Assembly: GCA_012522285.1 (NCBI GenBank)
Contig: JAAYKS010000035.1
Location: 1 to 7,630, forward strand
Direction: 5' to 3'
DNA from: Clostridiaceae bacterium
GTDB lineage: Bacteria > Bacillota > Clostridia > Saccharofermentanales > UBA5734
DNA: 7,630 nucleotides
The notes beneath the pieces were generated by a model. The model had not been told where the DNA came from, made no database searches, and saw nothing but the letters and a program-made list of their open reading frames with translations. Shown in pieces: positions 1-5,467 of the stretch. Within the stretch, counting starts at the first letter, position 1, and every line of letters begins with the position of its first letter. The position numbers were made by a program, and so were the translations under genes.

Positions 1-487
1 GCGTCATCTGCATGGCGATCCTGCGCTTCGCGTCGTCCTCCGACATCCCCCGCGCGACCAGCCGCGGAATCCGGACGGCGTCGTCCGCCCATACCACCCA
101 CACCTGATCGCAGACGTCCACAAACCCGTGCTCGACCGGGATCGGCACATCCAGCACCAGCGCTTTAGCGCCCTGCTCCCTGTACGCTTCGACCCGAAGG
201 CCCATTTGTTCCAGCACATGGCGGTGGATGATGGCACTGAGCCGGTCCAGGGCGGGTTTGTCCCGAAACGCCATGGACGCGATCCACTTGCGGTTCATCG
301 CCCCGTCGGGTGTGATGGACCGGGGTCCGAACGCCTCCCTGATTTCGGGGAGCGCAACCCCGTCTTCGGCCGTCACTTCGCGCGATATGGCATCCGCATC
401 CAGCACCGGCAGACCGGCGTTGGAGGCAAATCCGGCGACCGTGCTTTTCCCGCACCCGATCCCGCCGGTCACTCCGATGATGAACAT
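1..487 (-). CDS. coaE: dephospho-CoA kinase, C-terminus cut off by window edge
   Basis: This enzyme phosphorylates the 3'-hydroxyl of the ribose of dephospho-CoA with ATP, the last step of coenzyme A synthesis, in the cytoplasm. I translated it by hand because the frame runs off the window without a stop. The 162 visible residues are about four fifths of the usual length of roughly 200. The P-loop is GVTGGIGCGKST at residues 5-16, followed by LDADAISREV with D30 and D32. VLDVPIPVEHGF at 112-122 corresponds to the usual PLLFE segment, and the lid-type region RIPRLVARGMSEDDAKRRI ends with Q160. The usual His-Pro pair is His88-Arg89 here. The ATG start at 487 is fixed by AGGAGG at 494-499, 6 nt upstream, and the P-loop then falls at the expected distance from the N-terminus. 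It lies 37 nt after polA, as in many Firmicutes, and is probably in the same transcript. The identification is firm; only the C-terminus is unseen. Confidence 0.94.
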   Translation of the reverse strand, partial: MFIIGVTGGIGCGKSTVAGFASNAGLPVLDADAISREVTAEDGVALPEIREAFGPRSITPDGAMNRKWIASMAFRDKPALDRLSAIIHRHVLEQMGLRVEAYREQGAKALVLDVPIPVEHGFVDVCDQVWVVWADDAVRIPRLVARGMSEDDAKRRIAMQMT

Positions 488-493
488 GACTGT

Positions 494-499
494 CCTCCT
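494..499 (-). promoter_or_regulatory. ribosome binding site of coaE
   Basis: The minus strand reads AGGAGG, 6 nt before the ATG at 487. It is the strongest Shine-Dalgarno match in the window and decides the coaE start. Confidence 0.85.
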
Positions 500-500
500 G

Positions 501-514
501 CCGGGCGCACCCGG
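501..514 (-). other. small hairpin in the polA-coaE gap
   Basis: The minus strand reads CCGGG-TGCG-CCCGG, a perfect 5-bp GC stem with a 4-nt loop. It sits between the polA stop (525-527) and the coaE Shine-Dalgarno, ending 1 nt before it. No T run follows, so it does not look like an intrinsic terminator. It could shape access to the coaE ribosome binding site or protect a processed mRNA end. Similar small stems occur at the other non-overlapping junctions of this cluster. The structure is seen in the sequence; any role is inference. Confidence 0.4.
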
Positions 515-524
515 TCTGATTTTT

Positions 525-3200
525 CTATTTGGTGTCGAACCAGCTTGCGCCCCGGCGGACCTCCGCTTCGAGGGGCACCTGGAACTGCACGATGGACTCC
601 ATGCCTTCGCACAGAATCCCGGCAGCGCGGTCCGCCTCGTCAGGCGACGCCTCGACGATGAGTTCGTCGTGGACCTGCAAAACAAGCCGAGCTTCCAACC
701 CCTGCGTACGAAGCTGCTGCTCGACACGGACCATCGCCATCTTCATGATGTCCGCGGCGGTTCCCTGTACCGGCGTGTTCATGGCGACCCGCTCTCCGAA
801 ACTGCGGATGTTGCGGTTGGAAGAACGGAGTTCGGGAATCGGTCGGCGGCGGCCGAACAGGGTTTCGGCATATCCGGTGCGATAGGCCAGTGCGACCTGC
901 CCCTCCAGATAGGTGCGGATCCCGGGGAACTCCGCGTAATACTCGTCGATATAACGCTGGGCTTCTGCGACACCGATGCCAAGACTGCGTGCCAGCCCAA
1001 ACCCGGAGACGCCGTATGCGATCGAGAAATTGACGGTTTTGGCGATCGAGCGCATCCCCGCGTCAACCGCGTCCTCTTCGACGGAAAAGATCTTGCAGGC
1101 GGTCGCGGTGTGAATGTCTTTTCCGGACAGAAACGCTTCGATCATGGCCTGGTCGCCCGACAGATGTGCCAGGAGGCGCAGTTCGATCTGGGAATAGTCC
1201 GCGTCGAGAAGGAGAAAACCGGGGGGGGCGACAAACGCCTTTCGGATTTCACGCCCGATCTCGGATCGAACCGGGATGTTCTGGAGATTTGGATCGGAAC
1301 TCGACAGCCGGCCGGTCGCGGTGACCGCCTGGTTGAAATTGGTATGGACCCGCCCGTCGACCGGATCGATCACCTTGGCCAGTCCCTCGACAAAGGTCGA
1401 CCGGAGTTTGGACAGCGTCCGGTATTCCAGAATCATCATGACACCCGGGTGCAGTACCGACAGCCGCTCCAGTTCCTCCGCGTCGGTGGAATAATTTCCG
1501 TTTGCATTGCGTTTGCCGCCCGGGAGGCCCAGCTTGTCGAACAGGACTTCGGACAGCTGCTTGGGCGAGTTGATATTGAACGGACCGCCGCACAGGGTAT
1601 GGATCTTTTGCTCCAGTGATTCAATTTGATCCTGGAACTCGGCGGACAACTGTGTGAGAGTATCCCGGTCCACGTGAAATCCGGCCTTCTCCATCCCGGC
1701 CAGAACCGGTACCAGCGGCATCTCGATCTGCTCCGCAAGAGAGGTCATGCCCCGTTCCGACAGCAGGGTTTGCTGCGCGGCGGCGGTCTCCAGGTATGCG
1801 ACGGCCAGCCGGGCCGCCTCTTCTCCGTCCGGATGCGTGGGAGAAGAGGGTTCCTTGTCGCCCGGGTCAAACAATCCGGTTTGTGCGCCGGCCGCGTCGA
1901 CTGCATGTTGCATTTCAGGCAGCCGGGAGCCGGTGCTCGCCTCATGAATGCGGGCAAAATCGGGCTTTCCGTCCAGTTGCGACAACAGGTAGGCTGCGAT
2001 CAAAATGTCGTGCAGCCTCGCGCCATGCCATGGTGCCTCCCCTTTTTTGAGGTCGTTTTTCAGGTCAAACCCGATGATCCGGATCTCTTTTTTCACACAG
2101 TATGAAACGAACGCCGGGAGCATTTGCAGCTCGAACCGGCCGACGGAAGCTTCCGAACCGTCGGGGCGGACCGCGCAAACCACGTCCGGATCGACAAAGA
2201 CCAGTGCTGCCCCGGAGTTGACACCCCGATCCAGAAAGGCGGCAAGTCCCTTTGACGTGAGTTCCAACCTTTCGGAAGCCGCAGGAACCACAAGAGCCTC
2301 CGACGGCTCGGATGGAACGTCGTCGACCCCCAGCCGGACCGCGATGCTGCGCATCCCGAGCCGGGACAGCAGGGCGCCCAGCTTCTCCCGATCGGGCGTA
2401 CCCAGCCGCAAATCTTCCGTCGTCAGGTCGATGGGCGCGTCTTTGCAGATCGTGGCCAGTTCCCGGGACAGGTATGCGATGTCTTTGGACTCAGTCAATT
2501 TGGAGGCCAGAGCCGGACGGATGGAATCGAGCGATTCGTATACCGCATCCAGCGTCCCGTATTCCGCGATCAGGGCAAGTGCGCCTTTTTCTCCGATGCC
2601 CCGGACACCGGGGATGTTGTCCGACGCGTCCCCCATGATGGCTTTGACATCGATCAGCCGCTCGGGGTCCACACCATATTTTTCCAGCACCGCCGCGCGG
2701 TCAAACACTTCGGTGGTCGTTTGTCCGCTTCGCGAGACAGGCAGCATGAGTCGAACATGGTCGTTGACAAGCTGGAGGCCGTCCCGGTCTCCGCTCAGAA
2801 TGGAGACCTGCACCCCCTCCCTTCCCATCCGTGCGGACAGGGTGCCGATCAAGTCGTCGGCCTCGTATCCGGGGAGCTCCGCTGTGCGAACCCCCATCGC
2901 GTGGAGGATCTCCTTGATCAGCGGCATCTGCAGGGCAAGGTCATCCGGCATCGGTTTGCGGGTCGCCTTGTACCCGTCATACGCCTGATGTCGGAACGTC
3001 GGCTCTTTGCGGTCAAACACCGCGCAAACATGCGTGGAAGAGAGTTCCTCCATCGTTTTGAGATAGATGTTGAGATAACCGAGCAGCGCCCCCGTGGGGG
3101 TGCCGTCCGGTGCAGTCAACGGCCGTCGGCCGGCCAACGCGAAATACGCGCGGTTGATGACACTGTTTCCATCTAGAAGCAATAGGTTTACACGGTTCAA
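525..3200 (-). CDS. polA: DNA polymerase I
   Basis: This is a family A DNA polymerase that fills gaps and removes RNA primers in replication and repair. At 891 residues it has the usual length. The N-terminal 5'-3' exonuclease/flap domain covers about residues 1-290, with LLLLDGNS (D10), GYEADDLIG, ILSGDRDG and IMGDASDNIPG. The middle 3'-5' exonuclease-like domain (about 300-480) is degenerate: the region matching Exo II reads FDLKND at 378-383, and the Exo III Tyr/Asp residues appear lost, so proofreading is probably absent. The polymerase domain (about 490-891) has motif A DADYSQIELR (catalytic D668), motif B with R717, K721, F725, Y729 and G730, and motif C VHDE (H844, D845). F725 is the residue type that discriminates against dideoxynucleotides. 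I chose the TTG at 3200 because LLLLDGNS then lies at the very N-terminus as in other PolA proteins. That TTG overlaps the anti-sigma stop (TTGA) and has GGTGGAG just upstream. The frame stays open to 3461, but that part overlaps the anti-sigma gene and resembles nothing in PolA. Confidence 0.96.
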   Translation of the reverse strand: MNRVNLLLLDGNSVINRAYFALAGRRPLTAPDGTPTGALLGYLNIYLKTMEELSSTHVCAVFDRKEPTFRHQAYDGYKATRKPMPDDLALQMPLIKEILHAMGVRTAELPGYEADDLIGTLSARMGREGVQVSILSGDRDGLQLVNDHVRLMLPVSRSGQTTTEVFDRAAVLEKYGVDPERLIDVKAIMGDASDNIPGVRGIGEKGALALIAEYGTLDAVYESLDSIRPALASKLTESKDIAYLSRELATICKDAPIDLTTEDLRLGTPDREKLGALLSRLGMRSIAVRLGVDDVPSEPSEALVVPAASERLELTSKGLAAFLDRGVNSGAALVFVDPDVVCAVRPDGSEASVGRFELQMLPAFVSYCVKKEIRIIGFDLKNDLKKGEAPWHGARLHDILIAAYLLSQLDGKPDFARIHEASTGSRLPEMQHAVDAAGAQTGLFDPGDKEPSSPTHPDGEEAARLAVAYLETAAAQQTLLSERGMTSLAEQIEMPLVPVLAGMEKAGFHVDRDTLTQLSAEFQDQIESLEQKIHTLCGGPFNINSPKQLSEVLFDKLGLPGGKRNANGNYSTDAEELERLSVLHPGVMMILEYRTLSKLRSTFVEGLAKVIDPVDGRVHTNFNQAVTATGRLSSSDPNLQNIPVRSEIGREIRKAFVAPPGFLLLDADYSQIELRLLAHLSGDQAMIEAFLSGKDIHTATACKIFSVEEDAVDAGMRSIAKTVNFSIAYGVSGFGLARSLGIGVAEAQRYIDEYYAEFPGIRTYLEGQVALAYRTGYAETLFGRRRPIPELRSSNRNIRSFGERVAMNTPVQGTAADIMKMAMVRVEQQLRTQGLEARLVLQVHDELIVEASPDEADRAAGILCEGMESIVQFQVPLEAEVRRGASWFDTK

Positions 3201-4120
3201 TTCTCCACCCGCCACGTCAGGATCAGCCAGGTTCCGGAGGTGTCCGTAAGAGAAGCCTCCATCGGCGGCAGGAGCGCAAGGGCTTCCCGCAAGCGATGGT
3301 TTTCCGGGCTGTCGTCGGAGGGGATCGGCGTCTCGCCTTCCATTATCGCAATATCCGTGGCGTTTTCGCAACCGGCCGCGTCTTCTTCCACCCAAGTCGC
3401 AAGGATCGACCGGGCGGCCTGAATGTCCTGCCCCTGCGGGAGCCAGACCGCCAGGGTGCAAACCTCGTCCACATAGTCGGCGTAGGGTTCGCCGGCGATC
3501 CCCGCGTCGCTAAGTGACGTACTCACGGATCGTGTATCGAGCACCGGGCCTCGAACATCCGTCACATTCGTACTGTCGGATCCTTTTTCGTCCCACGGAG
3601 AAAGATTGGTGGACGCGGGTGCCACCTCGTTCTGGGTTCCTCCGGCTACAGTGAGTACAGACTCGGGTCCCTCGGCTTTATACTCGGAATCGATACCGAG
3701 CCGCGACCTGCCTTCTCCCAGCAGCAACGGCAACGCCAGGGCGACCACCAGTACCGCGGCAGCCACCGCCGACCAGGCCGTCAGCCGGCGCTGTCCGGCC
3801 GGAAAAACGAATTTGGATGACTGCGCTCGCACAGGGGATGTTTGATCAGAGGCTTCGGAACGGATGCGGACCATCATGGCGGCAAAAGCCTCCGGCCGGG
3901 GTTCCACACGGTCCAAACGGGTCCGGATCACCGATGCCGCCTTTTGGGCGCGTGCGGCATCGGACATGCGGTCGCGACACCCCGCACATCGTTCCAGATG
4001 TGCGTCCACCCGTCTCTTGCGCCATCCGGTCAAGGCGCCGTCCATGTAGGCCTCCCATACCCGATCGCGGACACGGCATCCCGAAGATGCCGACCGGCCG
4101 TCTTTTGTTTTCTTTGTCAC
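3197..4120 (-). CDS. zinc-finger anti-sigma factor, membrane-anchored (partner of the upstream ECF sigma factor)
   Basis: The protein (307 residues) probably binds and silences the sigma factor encoded just upstream until a signal at the membrane releases it. The N-terminal cytoplasmic part carries a ZAS-type zinc-finger motif: C15 and HLERCAGC with H41, C45 and C48 (HxxxCxxC). One hydrophobic segment at about 115-135, after basic residues, is a single membrane anchor. The remaining 170 residues would lie outside the membrane. They begin with a Ser/Thr/Asp-rich linker (about 136-215), followed by a compact C-terminal region with two cysteines (C221, C251) that could form a disulfide. I do not recognise this outer domain. 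The start is GTG at 4120, supported by AGAGGTGA at 4127-4134, 6 nt upstream. The sigma stop lies 69 nt upstream and the stop codon overlaps the polA start. The family call is firm from the motif, topology and position; the sensed signal is unknown. Confidence 0.88.
   Translation of the reverse strand: MTKKTKDGRSASSGCRVRDRVWEAYMDGALTGWRKRRVDAHLERCAGCRDRMSDAARAQKAASVIRTRLDRVEPRPEAFAAMMVRIRSEASDQTSPVRAQSSKFVFPAGQRRLTAWSAVAAAVLVVALALPLLLGEGRSRLGIDSEYKAEGPESVLTVAGGTQNEVAPASTNLSPWDEKGSDSTNVTDVRGPVLDTRSVSTSLSDAGIAGEPYADYVDEVCTLAVWLPQGQDIQAARSILATWVEEDAAGCENATDIAIMEGETPIPSDDSPENHRLREALALLPPMEASLTDTSGTWLILTWRVEN
3198..3209 (-). promoter_or_regulatory. polA start region: TTG start overlapping the anti-sigma stop, with ribosome binding site
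   Basis: On the minus strand GGTGGAG (3203-3209) is followed after 2 nt by TTGA, in which TTG (3198-3200) starts polA and TGA (3197-3199) stops the anti-sigma gene. The GGTG part lies 5 nt from the start, acceptable for pairing with the 3' end of 16S rRNA. The overlap suggests translational coupling. No ATG or GTG lies in frame between here and LLLLDGNS. Another TTG four codons further in is too far from the Shine-Dalgarno to be preferred. Confidence 0.6.
3342..3371 (-). promoter_or_regulatory. possible internal promoter for polA inside the anti-sigma gene
   Basis: The minus strand carries TTGCGA (3366-3371), an 18-nt spacer and GATAAT (3342-3347). The -10 box is preceded by TGC, giving an extended -10 pattern (TGnTATAAT-like). 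It would start a transcript about 130 nt before the polA start and could supply polA independently of the upstream operon. The match is imperfect (4 of 6 at -35) and sits in coding sequence, so it may be chance. Confidence 0.25.
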
Positions 4121-4126
4121 TGCCCT

Positions 4127-4134
4127 TCACCTCT
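4127..4134 (-). promoter_or_regulatory. ribosome binding site of the anti-sigma gene
   Basis: The minus strand reads AGAGGTGA, 6 nt before the GTG at 4120. It is a long match to the complement of the 16S rRNA 3' end and supports the non-ATG start. Confidence 0.75.
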
Positions 4135-4143
4135 TGTATACAA

Positions 4144-4157
4144 CCGCCAGCAGGCGG
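4144..4157 (-). other. small hairpin in the sigma/anti-sigma gap
   Basis: The minus strand reads CCGCC-TGCT-GGCGG, a perfect 5-bp stem with a 4-nt loop, inside the 69-nt gap and 9 nt upstream of the anti-sigma Shine-Dalgarno. No T run follows, so it is unlikely to terminate transcription. It might adjust the ratio of anti-sigma to sigma by affecting translation or decay, but that is inference. Confidence 0.4.
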
Positions 4158-4189
4158 AGAAACGATTCATGGGATAGACGTCGCAGGCG

Positions 4190-4768
4190 CTAAAAAAGTT
4201 CCCTCCCGGACAGCAGGCGTCCGAGTTGCGCTCTGGCACGGAAGAGTCTTGATTTGATGGTTCCCTCCCCGATCTGCTCGATGGAAGCGATCTGGGTGTA
4301 GCTCAACCCCTCGATATCGCGCAGCCACAGGATCCGGGCCTGTTTTTCCGGGAGCTGCAGGATGCAGGATCGGATTTCGTCCACCGAGACTTTCGTTTCC
4401 AGCTGGTCGTCCGGCAGGGGTCCTCCGTCCGCAAGTTGAATGGCAGGAGAAGGACTGTCCTCGTCCAGCGCGGCTTCGATCGAGACGAGCGATCCAACAC
4501 GGTTCTTGCGGATATAGTCATAGCAGGTGTTCATCGCGATCCGGTACAGCCAGGTGTAGAAGGACGCGCGCTCGCCAAACGACGACAAAGAACGATAGAC
4601 TTTCAGAAACGTTTCCTGCACACAATCTTCGGCATCCTGCGGATTGCCGAGCACACCAAGACAGATCCGGTAGACGCGGGGGTAATACCGCTCTGCCAGT
4701 TGCTCAAATGCCAACATGTCGCCCTGAAGCGCCTGGCTGACAAGATACAGATCGTCTTCGGGCTGCAA
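4190..4768 (-). CDS. RNA polymerase sigma factor, sigma-70 family, ECF subfamily
   Basis: The protein (192 residues, typical for ECF sigma factors) should direct RNA polymerase core to a stress or envelope regulon. Region 2 covers about residues 21-90: the core-binding helix is DAEDCVQETFLKVY (45-58) and the -10-recognition part is FYTWLYRIAMNTCYDYIRKN (70-89). An acidic, Pro-rich linker follows (about 100-125). Region 4 covers about 128-187, with LPEKQARILWLRDIEGLSY and a helix-turn-helix ending in GEGTIKSRLFRARAQL, which reads the -35 element. There is no extra C-terminal domain. The start is TTG at 4768, supported by GGGAGG at 4776-4781, 7 nt upstream; region 2 begins at the usual distance from it. 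The next gene encodes a zinc-finger anti-sigma factor, the standard arrangement. The S component ends 44 nt upstream. I found no convincing ECF-type promoter just upstream, so the gene may be read from the S-component promoter. Confidence 0.95.
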   Translation of the reverse strand: MQPEDDLYLVSQALQGDMLAFEQLAERYYPRVYRICLGVLGNPQDAEDCVQETFLKVYRSLSSFGERASFYTWLYRIAMNTCYDYIRKNRVGSLVSIEAALDEDSPSPAIQLADGGPLPDDQLETKVSVDEIRSCILQLPEKQARILWLRDIEGLSYTQIASIEQIGEGTIKSRLFRARAQLGRLLSGRELF

Positions 4769-4775
4769 TCGTCTG

Positions 4776-4781
4776 CCTCCC
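4776..4781 (-). promoter_or_regulatory. ribosome binding site deciding the TTG start of the sigma gene
   Basis: The minus strand reads GGGAGG, 7 nt before the TTG at 4768. A strong Shine-Dalgarno at ideal spacing makes the rare TTG start credible. Confidence 0.75.
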
Positions 4782-4786
4782 TATCG

Positions 4787-4800
4787 GCGGCGCAAGCCGC
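4787..4800 (-). other. small hairpin before the sigma gene
   Basis: The minus strand reads GCGGC-TTGC-GCCGC, a perfect 5-bp GC stem with a 4-nt loop, 5 nt upstream of the sigma Shine-Dalgarno and after the S-component stop (4813-4815). No T run follows. A role in translation or mRNA stability is possible but unproven. Confidence 0.4.
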
Positions 4801-4812
4801 GCGGATGGTGCG

Positions 4813-5379
4813 TCAGGGTCCGGAGATCGAGCCGGCCTGCAGGTGATGCCGGAACCGGTTGACCGCAGGGACACAGGCCGTGCCCACCACGATGCCGGCG
4901 ATGCCCTGGAACGAGTTGTACAGGATGTTGGCGGTAGCGGCGCCCGGATCATACACAAACACTTCGTAGATGAAATAACCGGCCACCATCAGGATTTCGC
5001 AACCCAGAAATACAAGCGCATAAGGCAGGATGTTTTTCTTTAAATAACGCCTGGCCGCCAGGCCCGCGATCAGGCCCATCAGCGCTTTGATCACCAGCGT
5101 GGCTGGAATGTAGACCGGGAAGCCTGTAAACCAGTCGGCCAGCGCGCTGCCCAGTGCCGCCGGCACCGCGGCGAAGGGTCCAAGCACCATCGATGCGATA
5201 AAGATGACGCCGTCTCCCAGATTGACATACCCCGCGGGCACCGGAAACGGGACATGTACCAGTGTGGCCAACATGACCAGCGCTGTGAATATACCGCCGT
5301 AAGCGATCGAGCGGATCGTCCAGCTTTTATGTCTTTCTTTTTTCATCGAACCGCCCGTTCCACTTTTCTTGTCAACCAT
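4813..5379 (-). CDS. ECF transporter S component (vitamin or micronutrient uptake), substrate unassigned
   Basis: This small integral membrane protein (188 residues from this start) should be the substrate-binding subunit of an energy-coupling-factor transporter. It would share the ATPase/T-subunit module (EcfA, EcfA', EcfT) encoded elsewhere, since none is in the window. A basic N-terminus precedes a first membrane helix (about 24-43). The family-like segments GYVNLGDGVIF (50-60), GPFAAVPAALGSALAD (67-82) and YIPATLVIKALMG (90-102) follow, then two or three more hydrophobic helices up to about 172. This pattern fits the riboflavin-type/DUF1393 S-component group, but I cannot name the vitamin. 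Three in-frame ATG starts exist: 5400, 5379 and 5346. I chose 5379 for its AGGA 5 nt upstream. 5400 sits directly against a hairpin. 5346 gives the N-terminus (MKKERHK) most typical of the family but has a weak ribosome binding site. The C-terminus ends 44 nt before the sigma gene. Confidence 0.82.
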   Translation of the reverse strand: MVDKKSGTGGSMKKERHKSWTIRSIAYGGIFTALVMLATLVHVPFPVPAGYVNLGDGVIFIASMVLGPFAAVPAALGSALADWFTGFPVYIPATLVIKALMGLIAGLAARRYLKKNILPYALVFLGCEILMVAGYFIYEVFVYDPGAATANILYNSFQGIAGIVVGTACVPAVNRFRHHLQAGSISGP

Positions 5380-5441
5380 ACTCGTCCTGCCTTTCCCCAT
5401 CCCGGGAAACCCTTACGGGTGCCCGAAAAACGCATTGCCAT
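5343..5441 (-). other. possible short leader ORF (32 codons) between the activase-related gene and the S component
   Basis: A frame runs from an ATG that overlaps the upstream stop (TAATG) to a TGA that overlaps the third possible S-component start (ATGA). It encodes a basic peptide beginning MAMRFSGTRKG and ending RKVERAVR. The overlaps at both ends are the kind used for translational coupling, and an S-component start at 5346 would fit such coupling. Against it: its own ribosome binding site is weak (AGGA 9 nt upstream), and it overlaps, in another frame, the N-terminal extension that the 5379 or 5400 starts would give. It may be chance. Confidence 0.2.
5403..5425 (-). other. hairpin just upstream of the S-component start region
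   Basis: The minus strand reads CGGG-c-ACCC-GTAA-GGGT-tt-CCCG: two 4-bp stems separated by a small internal loop and closed by GTAA, a GNRA-type tetraloop. The T run in the transcript comes before the stem, not after it, so this is not a terminator for the upstream gene. It ends 2 nt before the ATG at 5400, which argues against that start. Confidence 0.4.
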
Positions 5442-5467
5442 TATAGCGCATCCTGTACCGATGGCGA
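5440..5467 (-). promoter_or_regulatory. candidate housekeeping promoter for the S-component gene and downstream genes
   Basis: The minus strand carries a perfect TATAAT (5440-5445), overlapping the stop codon of the upstream gene. It is preceded after a 16-nt spacer by TCGCCA (5462-5467), a 4-of-6 match to TTGACA. A transcript would start near 5433, leaving a leader of roughly 30-90 nt depending on the start codon. A perfect -10 box stands out in such GC-rich surroundings, but the -35 box is weak. Confidence 0.4.

Noticed and set aside
228..1619. 463-codon open frame on the plus strand, antisense to coaE and polA
   Set aside because: It lies opposite coaE and the polymerase domain with motifs A, B and C. 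No domain is recognisable in its product, so it is a codon-bias shadow.
2005..2988. 327-codon open frame on the plus strand, antisense to the polA 5' half
   Set aside because: The product is a low-complexity Ser/Arg/Pro-rich sequence typical of a reverse-strand shadow.
3201..3461. 87-residue N-terminal extension of PolA
   Set aside because: It overlaps the anti-sigma gene in another frame, is rich in Gly, Arg and Pro, and would place LLLLDGNS far from the N-terminus, unlike any PolA I know.
4769..4900. ECF-type autoregulatory promoter before the sigma gene
   Set aside because: I looked for an AAC-containing -35 with a CGT-type -10 about 16-17 nt later on the minus strand. AAC occurs (near 4860) but without a matching -10.
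5403..5430. Intrinsic terminator after the activase-related gene
   Set aside because: The stem is short, and in the direction of transcription the five T residues come before it, not after it.
5346..5440. Vitamin riboswitch before the S component
   Set aside because: The leader is under 100 nt, contains only one small hairpin, and shows none of the conserved core sequences of TPP, FMN or cobalamin riboswitches that I can recognise.
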